Made by a program: the position numbers and the translations under genes. From Holothuria scabra (lineage: Eukaryota; Echinodermata; Holothuroidea; Aspidochirotida; Holothuriidae): 64,000 bases of DNA. Shown one piece after another: positions 56,701 through 64,000 of this stretch. The notes beneath the pieces were generated by a model. The model saw only the letters and a list, made by a program, of their open reading frames with translations, had not been told where the DNA came from and ran no database searches. The stretch covers positions 5,284,284-5,348,283 of the forward strand of contig CM074190.1 of assembly GCA_037179385.1 (NCBI GenBank), read 5' to 3'. Positions within the stretch are counted from its first letter, which is position 1. Each line of letters starts with the position of its first letter.

Positions 56701-59700
56701 TGACCCCATGGGAAGTCATCACAGGCACAATTCTGCATTACCATGGTAGTATGTGACATTCCTTCCATTGGTGGCTTACTTGATACTGCAGGTACTATTA
56801 TAAAAACAAAGACCAAACATCCTGTGGATTTGCCTTCTAACAAAGCTGAATATGATAACCCACACAATTCCATCCCCCTAGGGTCATTGAACCCAGACAA
56901 TTCCAGCATGTATACTATACTCACACCATTCGCAATTTTATATTTTGTGAAGCTTAAGTTATCTGAGAGGAAATGGTCATCACTAGAAACTGTCCTACGG
57001 TTGGGGGAAGTGCCACATGAAGTAGAGTTGTCTGCAAAAAAATCTCTGAGATGTAAATTGTCAAAACAGGAGTTCATATGTTGACCAAATACCACTTAAA
57101 ATACCTTTGGTAATTCTTTGAATCTTGACCAGAATGGTTTCTTTCTGGACTCCCTGATATTTGTTATGACTTCATGCTGAATTTCTTCAGGCAAAGAACG
57201 AAAATCCTCAGAGTTTATATCTATATCATTTAAATCTTCATACTGAGCTTCAACTGCTTCTTGGACATCTATTCTTTCCAAGTACATGTCTTCCTTCTCA
57301 TCTAAAATTGTTCTAGTTCTGTAAAAGGAATAAAAATAACACTTCATTAAGTAGGACAAATTTTGATATAATAGAATAATCCATCTCTATCACCCTTGAA
57401 TAAGAAACGGACATAGGTGAAAGGTGGAATATTCAAACTTCACAATTAAATATATGAATGTGTACCAAAGGTCTAGAATATAAAGAAATATATTTAAGAG
57501 GTTTCAAAATGAGCCTTATTCATCGGACTCCCCTTGTGAAAGCTTACTTCATTGCTAAGATGGTAAGTTTTGAAATTTTTTTACTCAAATCGAAATATTC
57601 CCCTGCCCAATAATTTGTGACTTTTTTTGTACTGTACTCTGATATTGCCTCCTTTGTTTTCCTTTGATATTTAACAGTGTCTGTATGATTTCAAACACTT
57701 TTCCATTTTCTAGCTTAGCATGTTGTTAAGAGAGGACTTGCTTAGTCAAGCCATGCCATCACAGGGAGAAGTTGAGTACATGTTCAAATTTTGGCACAAT
57801 GTGTGGTTGCTTTCATAAAAACGAAGAAAAACAAAGACTATAAATTGAGAAGCATTACAATGAAGTCACATTTAAAATTGAGTGAATAAAGTTCATCATT
57901 TATACCTCAGCACAGGAATGTCCTAGTGATGTATAATATACGGTTTTGATATTTCAGGCTTTTGAACACTTTCAGGAAAAGTGAAATACTCCTCACATTG
58001 AATTGCTTATCAAGTTCACATTGAAGGCCAATCAAGTTCAAAATCTTTTTTCTTTGAAAAATATTTTCCAAATTTATATTTAGGTGATCATTTTCCTGAG
58101 ATTTATTCCAATAACTTACTTCCTCTTGGTATCCTCTGGTAGTGGAGGCAGTTCAAAAATGCTGGCATCTCTCTCTGATTTTGGGAGCATTCTGGACAAG
58201 TTTGCCTTCTTTCCTCGTCTGTTAAAACACACAATAAAAGTGACAAAGAGAAATCACTAGAAAATTTGCAGAGCGTGCCTGAAATATTGTATCTATGATT
58301 CCATCACATTGGTTAAAGTGCATGATGTAGAGACTGAGTATCTATCCATACTTATGAATGAGAACATTCCTCTCCTTGAACTTTTGAATTAGTTAGTTAG
58401 TTCTATGAGGTTTTACTGCTCAGTTTAAGTCATGCCTTTTTTCAGTTCTGTTTCACTGGGTTCTTTTCTCTACACCATTACCTATTTTGAGCACCAATCA
58501 CAGTAGGCTCCATTTTTTAAGTCTTTGTATCACCCGGCCAGGAGTTAAACGACATACCTCCCAGCTGTCAGTCAGATACTCTAACCACTTGACCATGCAG
58601 GCCATGATAAGAAGAACCAGTTCATTTACAGTTCAATATGGGTAAAGTGTACTACAATACATGCTTATGTTGTCAAAGCGGAAATGCCACAAACCCAGCT
58701 AGCAAACTTCTAGGAAGGCTGCAATTTGAGGTTTCAAGCAAAATTTCAATTAATGTGCTGCAATGGAATACCAACATTTTTCAGCTATTGTGTCTAACTG
58801 TAAATGATGCTTTGATGGTAAAAACCAATCACATTTGCAACAAACAAACTTTTCCCAAATATATCAAGAGTTCATAAAGCAAAGAAGTGAAATTCTGCAG
58901 AAAACTAATGACCTTCTACATCAATGAATAACTATGATCAGATGTAACTCATAACAAGCATATGTAATCACTGTAATGCCAATCAGATCAAGTTTAAATT
59001 ATTTAAATTGAAAAAACTATATAGTTAAACCTAGTACATGCATGTCGTAATGCTGTGTGGATGTGTATGATGAGTATAATGTTAAAGTGTATATCACACT
59101 AGTATGCTGTACTAGGGTACTGTATGAATGAGGTACCTGTCAGGCACATTCACACTGAGTTTATCTTTAACTAGGTTCTGTGATTTTTTAAATTAGTGTA
59201 GTACATTAACTATGAAAATCAGAATTCTGAGAAGTCAGGACTCAAGTAACCAAAATTCAAAATGGAAATGCCTAGAGTCATATTAAAAGTAGTAAATGAC
59301 TCAACTTGACTGCAAAATTGGGCGACTTATAACAACTCATGGGTAAAAACATTTTAAAAATACATAGTTGTAAACGGGAGTTTGACCAAAAAGTGTTTTT
59401 TGACAAGGAAAGGGGTGATGGGGGTAATTAATACCTAGAGCTTCCTGAGACTGCATGAAGAGCATGACTCTTGAGGTAGTTCTTCACAATCCTGTCTGCT
59501 GCCCTCTGTGCTCTTGCAACTGCTAGTTCTTTTCTCTTTCTTCTTGCATTCTAAAAAGAGAATAATAATGTCAGAAGGAATCTAAAATGACATCGATCAT
59601 TTTAGTTAACTGCAGTTCATAATCACCTCCATAAAATGAGTATACCTACACAGGCAGTGTAGTGGGGTGGGGATCATCAAGTTTTTACTGGCCTTCATAA

Positions 59701-60856
59701 TATTTACTATACCTATTCCACAGAAATCACATCTAACAAAATAAAGACAACAATTTATTTAAAAAAAAATATGTTTTTGAATTTACCGTAATGTACAGTA
59801 AATTTCTAGTTCCTACTTCATCTTTCAATGGACAAACCTCAAACCAGCTTTTTATACTGGGAGGGTCACTCGACCATTTGATCTGAACCCAGGAAGTAAA
59901 ATTCGTAACTTTTCTGAATTTGATGCTGTAATTTATGCTTTTGCCATTCAGTTAATGGCTATGTTGTGTCAAAGTGAAAGTTACAACTGAGAAATTTTGA
60001 ATAAAAGTGCAGCACTTTGCATTTTTTCTTTAATTAAATGTACATGCTTAGAAGGACACTGAAGGAGAACCCCTGCAACAGATGTCATTCAGATCTCTAA
60101 TCTCACAAAAAATAAATACTAATTTAGCTGCTTGGGAATAGTGTGTGCTGTTACTTGCCAAATTTTCTATATACAAATCCGATACCATATTCCTTAAAAT
60201 CAATTGGTACAATACTGTACGTAGTTTACACTTGGTGACTCAATTTTTCAAACTTTGGAATAAATTTGTGCTACAATAGTGAAAAATTTTTATTTTTTAG
60301 TATTCATAGGATAATATTCATAAAAAAAGTTCAAAAACTTGTATAAGAATTGTTTATCTATTATGTTTTTGTTTCTATTTTATGCTTTTATTATTCAATC
60401 CCTGCATGGGGCATGAGTGCTTTTTTGTGAATCTGTGCCCATTACAAATTGTCATTTTTTTTTATTCTTCTTAGTATTCCTGACCGGATAGTCTGCACGT
60501 ACAGTATACATGTTTACTGTAACATAACACTAACTGGTCAGCGACACTTAACCTTAAACTAACATAATATTGTATCTACCGGTATGCTATACTGATTTGA
60601 AAGCCATCAGATCTATGACTTACTCTCCTGCCATTGTCACTTGAAAAGGAATGAACAACAAAAATAGAAATTAAACTTACCAAAGTATGTTTCTTAAGTT
60701 CAGGTGCCACTCCATCAAAGACAAAAATTGGTTTTATTTTGTAGTAAAGCAGTTTACAAATTCTGTTGAACAGAACCAGCAGGTGGGCATTTGCTCTGGT
60801 AGTTCCCTGCACACCCTGCATTCCATACATAGCCTGATTGAGCCAGATGCTCACAT
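39711..60856 (-). CDS. ERCC5: XPG/ERCC5 structure-specific endonuclease, 5' partial (exons 2-14)
   Basis: XPG cuts DNA 3' of bulky lesions in nucleotide-excision repair in the nucleus, together with TFIIH and XPF-ERCC1. The exons are 60681-60856, 59435-59550, 58120-58218, 57105-57318, 53719-55093, 52545-52662, 51626-51692, 49597-49716, 47554-47767, 45340-45484, 43925-44116, 42157-42241 and 39711-41759, all in one continuous frame. The intron between 43925 and 42241 is AT-AC (U12); the rest are GT-AG. If exon 1 has the usual 29 codons, the protein is about 1685 residues, against 1186 in human. FEN-family acids are visible: the VFDG Asp, E-A-E-A, D-D-S-D and GSDYT, at human spacing. A PIP box (QGKISSYF) follows the nuclease core. 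Exon 1 (MGVQGLW...) was not found up to 64000, so intron 1 exceeds 3.1 kb. Confidence 0.96.
42157..42241 (-). CDS. ERCC5: XPG exon 13
   Basis: It encodes [20 protein letters not shown] plus LKRLREKI, matching human [20 protein letters not shown]. The exon begins after the AC of a U12 3' splice site (ATTTTAC|TTTTGC). Its donor is AAAATA|GTAAGT, phase 0. The residues FAQ are only obtained with the AC acceptor. Confidence 0.93.
42690..42966. repeat. Two short tandem arrays inside the U12 intron
   Basis: About 42690-42820 has three imperfect units of about 43 bp built on GTGCTCATCCCTGAAT and ACAAAGGGTATGCTAACA. About 42890-42966 has two near-perfect 38-bp units beginning CTGTTAGTCATGTCTGAATG. 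Confidence 0.8.
43582..43612. repeat. GT/G microsatellite
   Basis: A (TG)n run followed directly by a G homopolymer, within the U12 intron of XPG. Confidence 0.9.
43925..44116 (-). CDS. ERCC5: XPG exon 12
   Basis: It encodes [20 protein letters not shown] and later [20 protein letters not shown], matching human EWWHEAQKNP... and [20 protein letters not shown]. The acceptor is TTCTTTGTAG. The 5' splice site at its end is the AT of ATATCC, phase 2. Confidence 0.95.
45340..45484 (-). CDS. ERCC5: XPG exon 11 (helix-hairpin-helix region)
   Basis: It encodes [20 protein letters not shown], the metal-binding Asp of GSDYT plus the helix-hairpin-helix that contacts duplex DNA. This aligns with human [20 protein letters not shown]. 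The acceptor is TTCCATGTAG and the donor TTCAA|GTAAGG, phase 2. Confidence 0.97.
45960..46480. other. CpG-retaining insert in XPG intron
   Basis: Within an otherwise CpG-poor intron this stretch has many CpGs (ATCGATC, ACGTCCGAATGAGCG, GACGTACCTATACGAAAC, CCGGGACCGATGGG). It contains micro-hairpin MH-c. It is probably a younger insertion. No inverted termini were resolved. A roughly 25-bp direct repeat, GGTTATATAGCATATG with flanking similarity, lies on both sides near 45676-45707 and 46767-46797. Confidence 0.4.
46439..46464. mobile_element. Micro-hairpin element MH-c (26 bp)
   Basis: This is an 11-bp perfect inverted repeat CAGGGAGCTGC around AGTG. It is flanked on both sides by the identical 7-mer CCATAAC (46432-46438 and 46465-46471). 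It shares the outer CAGGGAG with MH-a and MH-b but has a different inner stem. Confidence 0.75.
46520..46765 (-). mobile_element. MITE rich in TTGCCCAACTGTT repeats
   Basis: On the minus strand it begins CACTCTTAAAAAAATTGGGC and contains many TTGGGCAA/TTGCCCAA units. It ends near AACCAAATGTTGGTTATATG. The terminus relates it to the other CACTCT elements. The 3' boundary is approximate. Confidence 0.6.
47554..47767 (-). CDS. ERCC5: XPG exon 10 (I-domain catalytic centre)
   Basis: It encodes [20 protein letters not shown] and later [20 protein letters not shown]. The Glu pair of EAEA and the Asp pair of DDSD are the metal ligands of the XPG I-region, spaced as in human E789/E791/D810/D812. The acceptor is GTCTCCCCAG and the donor CAGCTAA|GTGAGT, phase 1. 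Confidence 0.98.
47868..48130 (-). mobile_element. Two adjacent tRNA-derived SINE tails
   Basis: 47868-47965 reads CAGCCCAGTTTCCAAACTAT, GGTTCAAGTTGAGCCGGCCA, CAGCCTTTTTTCTTGTTG. 47970-48130 repeats the same order in a more diverged form (CAGCTCAGGTTCTAAAC, GCCAGACACTGCC, GGCACTGGCTTGTTTTCCCT). Both are minus-strand, i.e. sense to XPG. Confidence 0.75.
49597..49716 (-). CDS. ERCC5: XPG exon 9
   Basis: 40 codons, [20 protein letters not shown] then [20 protein letters not shown], the helical lead-in to the I domain (human ERIAATVTGQMFLESQ). The acceptor is TTTAATCAG and the donor AGCAAG|GTAAGA, phase 0. Confidence 0.95.
51626..51692 (-). CDS. ERCC5: XPG exon 8
   Basis: A short exon of 22 codons plus one base ([22 protein letters not shown]). 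The acceptor is TTTCTTGACAG and the donor GATGAG|GTATGT, phase 0. It belongs to the variable spacer and is supported by frame continuity. Confidence 0.85.
51724..51830. repeat. Hexanucleotide array (AAGATA/AAGATC)n
   Basis: About 17 units of AAGATA and AAGATC arranged in blocks of each variant, in the XPG intron directly upstream of exon 8. The block structure suggests expansion of already mixed units. Confidence 0.95.
52545..52662 (-). CDS. ERCC5: XPG exon 7
   Basis: 38 codons ([20 protein letters not shown] ...) in the acidic spacer between the N and I nuclease regions. The acceptor is TTTAAACTGCAG and the donor ACAGAAGG|GTAGGT, phase 2. It is not conserved at residue level in my reading; frame supports it. 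Confidence 0.85.
53305..53480 (-). mobile_element. tRNA-derived SINE, near complete
   Basis: GTTGGTTAGTTGGAGTTTC, CCAGTTTCCAACCAATTGGT, TCCCTACTCCATTGCTTATG and GCCAGGTTCAAACTCCC (tRNA B-box remnant) are in the order of the 28480-28715 copy, reversed. It is in the sense orientation relative to XPG. Confidence 0.75.
53719..55093 (-). CDS. ERCC5: XPG exon 6 (large spacer exon)
   Basis: 458 codons. The start [18 protein letters not shown] and [15 protein letters not shown] align with human DDFSQYQLKGLLKKN and RVVSEDTSHYILIKG. The rest is the fast-evolving acidic spacer that in human XPG contacts TFIIH. It includes [20 protein letters not shown] and an Asp/Glu-rich C-terminal part. A perfect 33-bp in-frame tandem duplication ([11 protein letters not shown] twice) lies at 54748-54813. 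The acceptor is TTCTCTGCAG and the donor AAAGTG|GTAAGT, phase 1. The large antisense frame at 53706-54197 is a mirror of the low-complexity coding sequence. Confidence 0.97.
54748..54813 (-). repeat. 33-bp in-frame tandem duplication in XPG exon 6
   Basis: Two identical copies of a unit starting TATCATCTATACGACTGTCC sit end to end, repeating [11 protein letters not shown] in the protein. Confidence 0.95.
55312..55496. mobile_element. hAT-type MITE with 8-bp duplication GTAGTAAG
   Basis: The ends CAGTGTTGTAACAAGTCACG and (other strand) CAGTGTTGCAATCGAGTCAC enclose repeated ACTCGAGTCAC/GACTCAAGTC motifs. GTAGTAAG occurs directly before (55304-55311) and after (55497-55504). It lies in XPG intron 5. 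Degenerate relatives rich in GACTCAAGTCA occur near 53540-53695, 59225-59335 and 61205-61375. Confidence 0.85.
57105..57318 (-). CDS. ERCC5: XPG exon 5
   Basis: 71 codons. [20 protein letters not shown] aligns with human [20 protein letters not shown], a diagnostic XPG segment after the N nuclease region. The acceptor is CCTTTTACAG and the donor CCAAAG|GTATTT, phase 0. Confidence 0.97.
58120..58218 (-). CDS. ERCC5: XPG exon 4
   Basis: 32 codons plus split codons ([28 protein letters not shown]...), matching the human VLPPLQEEEK region. The acceptor is GTTTTAACAG and the donor AGGAA|GTAAGT, phase 2. Confidence 0.93.
58385..58610 (-). mobile_element. tRNA-derived SINE, near complete
   Basis: GTTAGTTAGTTCTATGAGG, CAGTTTAAGTCATGCC, TTTCACTGGGTTCTTTTC, then TCACCCGGCCAGGAGTTAAA and CAGTCAGATACTCTAACCAC as the tRNA-like head. 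It is in the sense orientation relative to XPG, in intron 3. Confidence 0.75.
59435..59550 (-). CDS. ERCC5: XPG exon 3
   Basis: 38 codons. [20 protein letters not shown] and [18 protein letters not shown] match human [20 protein letters not shown]..., the basic helix after the N region. The acceptor is CTTTTTAG and the donor AGCTCTAG|GTATTA, phase 2. Confidence 0.95.
60681..60856 (-). CDS. ERCC5: XPG exon 2 (N nuclease region)
   Basis: It begins AT|GTG AGC ATC TGG, completing the Asp of the family motif A-V-D. It continues [17 protein letters not shown] and [20 protein letters not shown]. The VFDG Asp falls at residue 77 if exon 1 has the usual length, exactly the human D77 position. The acceptor is TTTGACCTAAG and the donor ACTTTG|GTAAGT, phase 0. 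Confidence 0.97.
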
Positions 60857-61924
60857 CTTAGGTCAAAGTTCAAGGAAAGAGATGTGATTTTAATTCAAGA
60901 GAAAATACTACTGTAACCTTACTTTGTGCTTGTGGTGCACACTATGTGTGTACTGTTTCAGATAAATGTGTACATCGAATGTTTCAGAGCCCACCCTCTC
61001 TCAAACAGAGATTTTTGCCCCTTTATTTAGTTCTTTAAACTCCAATAACAAGTGTTAAAAAACTATACGCCTGGTCATTGCCAGTATTGTTCATGACTTC
61101 ATACAGTGGTGCAATTCTTCCTTTAGATTTGCTGAGAGTGCAAAACCCACTAAAACTGGAAATTTTCCAAATGATACAGTGTCCCTACTTCAACATTGTG
61201 CTAACAAATCAATCGTTTCATTTGGTGACTTGAAAATAACTTGATTAATGACAACTGCTGACTGGAACTGACTTGATTAGTAAATTTGTACTGGAATGGA
61301 CTCAACTCAGATGAAGCACTGACTCAACTACATCTCTAAACTGAATGACTTGACTGACTCTGCATGCAACTGGAGCTCGTGGTGACAAGTTACAAAATAT
61401 ACAGTACTGAGAGTGGGTCACTTGCAACATAGCTATACACATGCCAGATAATATTATGATTCATGGTGGTTTCAACTAAAGGATTACAGTCTATTAATAC
61501 AATTAAGCTACAAAACATAGATCACACCTGTAATAACATTGCCAGCTTTCCATTTCAAGACTTCACACCAAAGCAACAAAGAGCTACACAAATGTGCATA
61601 CAGTACTCTCCAGCATTTAATTAAAGACAAAAGCACACCCATATTTGCAACTTATAACTTAACACTTACTGTTATCTGTGCCTATGAGTTATTTCATTCT
61701 GTGATCCATTAAGAAATTAATTGGCTGGGTTTCAGTTTTCCTTTTCTCTAGCCTGGAAAGAATGCCTGCAAATATTTTAGTTAACATCCTTTTGTCAAAC
61801 GTTTTGTACCTGTTTGGTAACTATTTTGCATGTATTTCATTCTCATATCAAATTAAGTGAACCATATCTGTTAATACACCTCAGTGCAATGGGGTTAATT
61901 CAAGCAAGCCAATTCCTTCTGGGT

Positions 61925-62060
61925 GTAGTTATTTAGATGGGAGTTTTAAGGCCCAGTTTCCAACCTATTGTTTCAAGTCAGGCCAACCACAGCCATTTTT
62001 CCAGTTGTGGCTCACTGGCTTATTTTACCTAAGTGTATGACTACCCCAATCAGGGTGCTT
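61925..62060 (-). mobile_element. tRNA-derived SINE, 3' part
   Basis: GATGGGAGTTTTAAGGCCCA, GTTTCCAACCTATTG, TTCAAGTCAGGCCAACCACA and CCAGTTGTGGCTCACTGGCT are in family order. It is in the sense orientation relative to XPG. Confidence 0.75.
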
Positions 62061-62964
62061 CAGATTTAGTTATTATCTGTCATTTACACTGTTCCCTTAC
62101 TTTCCTCCCCGACAGTTCAACCCCGGTACATTGCTAAGACCCCAGTATAACAACATCAAACCTCATTACTGTTACACAGAAAGCCAATGTTTCACCTTGC
62201 ATGTCTTCTTTTCTGGCCTCAATGTTGAAATGTTTTCCATAATGTATTGCTTGTTACTGATTATATTTTATTCATATTTTTAAGCAGTTTTACCGTGTTT
62301 TGTGCCGCGAGTACAAATAAAGGGGAGGAAACTTTGAGGAAGCCTCACCTTGTCATCTCTTTGCATGCACAATGACACTAACTTTACTACAGTTGGTGTA
62401 AGGCATTGTATTAGCTAATACAGTAGCTTCATATCAGAAAAAGTAAGGTGTAACATGAATTTCAGGCCAAAAAGGAAATCTAGACAAGGCCAAACTACAG
62501 TATACAAACAATTGGCCTTCTTATTTCACTTTATCATCTGTTTTTGTTTTACTTTTTTTACAAGACAAGATAAGATGTCAAATGTAAGATGAATTTTCCA
62601 AGTATTTATTTGGTATCAAGTTTCTTGTTCAACTTTTTATGCAAAGTACAAAATTGCCACATACAGTAAACATCACACAAAACCAAAGAAATTGCCAAAA
62701 CAACTAAATTGGTCAGTAAATATGACTGTACAATGAAATGAATTTGAAAAATAATTTTTCTTCATGATGTTATTACACTATATTTTCACCAGGCAAATAT
62801 TTTTTGCAGTGTTTACATAGTACCTCAAATTGCATATGAAAAGAGTAAAAACAATCACTATTGCTTTTCTCTAAGTGAGGTGGATGTGGACGTGGAGGGG
62901 AGCAGGAGGTGGAGAGGAGGGGAGGTGGAGGTGGATGCAGAGACAGAGAAGAAATTGGACTAGA

Positions 62965-63120
62965 TTAGACTGAATGGTGTTTTATGAACCTGTTCCTAAC
63001 CAACTGGTTTAAGTCAAGCCGGTCACAGCTTTTTTTCCTGTTGGGGTTCACCAGCTTCTTCTCCTTACTCCATTGCTTATGTTGAGCAGAAAGCTTAAAA
63101 GAAGGGTTTAATGTCACAAC
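62965..63120 (-). mobile_element. tRNA-derived SINE, 3' part
   Basis: CCTGTTCCTAACCAACTGGT, TAAGTCAAGCCGGTCACAGC, TTTTTCCTGTTGGGGTTCAC and CTTACTCCATTGCTTATG are in family order. It is in the sense orientation relative to XPG. Confidence 0.75.
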
Positions 63121-63801
63121 AGGATTTGGTATATTAGAGGGGTACTTATTCTAAGCATTTTGATGAAATTTGCATTGAAATCAGGTGTGTAGTTCTCAAG
63201 ATATAAGCAAGTAAAGTTTTCATATTTTCAACAAAAAGTGAACTTGAGGAAAGCACATATGACATCATGTCCCCACATAAGTGCACAGTCTCTTGTTTTT
63301 CTTTTCACTTTTAGAGTCGATTTTCTCCTCAACAACCCCATATTAATAAAATGTAATTGCATAAGTGGCATGAGAAGTTAACAAACTTTGCATTCCTCAC
63401 AGGGAGGTCCTATTCCTATTAACCTAGGGATGCACCAGATCCAAAGTTTTGGATCCAGCCGGAACCAAATTTTACTGGAACCAACTTGAAATTCAGCTGG
63501 CTTTTTCCCAGCCAGAACTGGATTTTTGCAATGCAGATGAATAAAGTGAAATTCAGAAAAGCAGAGAAACTCTGGGATAGAAGTTTACTGCTTTGTACCA
63601 TAAAGTTTGTGAAGGACTAATGGGAAATGTCTATAAATTTTTCTTCAAGTGTTGTAAAAGTGTATTTACCTAATTTTTTAACCAAAAATTGCAGTATAAT
63701 AGAAAAAAGGCATGAAAAACTGTGTTCCTGCAGAAGTACAGCAAAACTGTAGCAAAGGGGGGAAAGTAAGAGCTCTGTGTATTTTCCCTTCCTAAGTGAG
63801 T

Positions 63802-64000
63802 GTTGGCAACGTTATAAGGCCAGCAAGGAGTCAAGAGATCTCAGTTAAAAATTTGGTTAAGGACACTAAAGCTGGGTTTGAAAAAAAGTTGGCCAGTGAT
63901 GTTAATATTAACCCAAATTCTTTCCACGCCTATGTCAGGTCTAAGCAGCATGTTAAGGAGGGGGTTGGGCCACTTCACCATGTGAATGGTTTATTAGTTA
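63802..64000 (+). pseudogene. Non-LTR retrotransposon fragment (pre-RT region), cut by window edge
   Basis: The frame from about 63802 reads ...VKNLVKDTKAGFEKKLASDV, NINPNSFHAYVRSKQHVKEG, VGPL. This matches the conserved linker between the endonuclease and reverse-transcriptase domains of CR1/L2/RTE-like LINEs (A-K-x-x-F-E-x-K-L-A ... N-P-K-x-F-x-x-Y-V-R-S-K). An upstream WQRYKASKE in another frame indicates a frameshift, so it is probably dead. It lies antisense in XPG intron 1. Confidence 0.75.

Larger units (their letters stand above)
60857..63800. other. XPG intron 1 (part), repeats only
   Basis: I searched the minus strand for the start exon (M-G-V-Q-G-L-W) and did not find it. The stretch holds degenerate GACTCAAGTCA-type hAT debris near 61205-61375, two SINE tails, and a GGAGGTGGAG-type purine tract near 62878-62945. 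Confidence 0.6.

Overview
The window is animal nuclear DNA, most likely from a marine invertebrate. The evidence is long GT-AG introns, a single copy of the repair endonuclease gene XPG/ERCC5 that includes a minor-spliceosome (AT-AC) intron, tRNA-derived SINEs, and many small DNA transposons (hAT-type, piggyBac-type and TA-inserting MITEs). I cannot name the species; an echinoderm or other invertebrate deuterostome would fit but is not demonstrated.

Layout. Positions 1-14,400 are mostly intergenic: an AT microsatellite, inverted repeats, MITEs, copies of a roughly 300-bp dispersed repeat, a 1.8-kb TTAA-flanked piggyBac-like element, and two weak candidate exons (2,663-2,851 and 3,692-3,967). 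Positions 14,430-32,473 (+ strand) hold a gene of 13 coding exons whose splice phases all agree. It predicts a 561-residue protein with a long charged, coiled-coil-prone body, a basic linker and a C-terminal pair of EF-hands; I do not recognise the family. Positions 32,786-34,901 are a hAT-type non-autonomous transposon with an 8-bp target duplication. 35,000-38,700 is repeat-rich intergenic DNA. From about 38,725 to beyond the right edge (- strand) lies XPG: coding exons 2-14 are present, and exon 1, carrying the start codon, is outside the window. A fragment of a non-LTR retrotransposon runs off the right edge inside XPG intron 1.

The two genes converge, with their 3' ends about 6 kb apart. 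No functional link between them is visible. XPG is the 3' nuclease of nucleotide-excision repair; all visible catalytic residues, the helix-hairpin-helix segment and a PCNA-binding PIP box are intact, and the C-terminal tail is much longer than in the human protein.

The most interesting observations are: (i) three micro-palindromes of 26-35 bp with CAGGGAG...CTCCCTG ends, each between 7-bp direct repeats, so they look like extremely short mobile elements; (ii) a textbook AT-AC U12 intron in XPG; (iii) a sharp change from CpG-containing to CpG-poor DNA that coincides with the inferred XPG 3' end; and (iv) the unrecognised coiled-coil/EF-hand gene.
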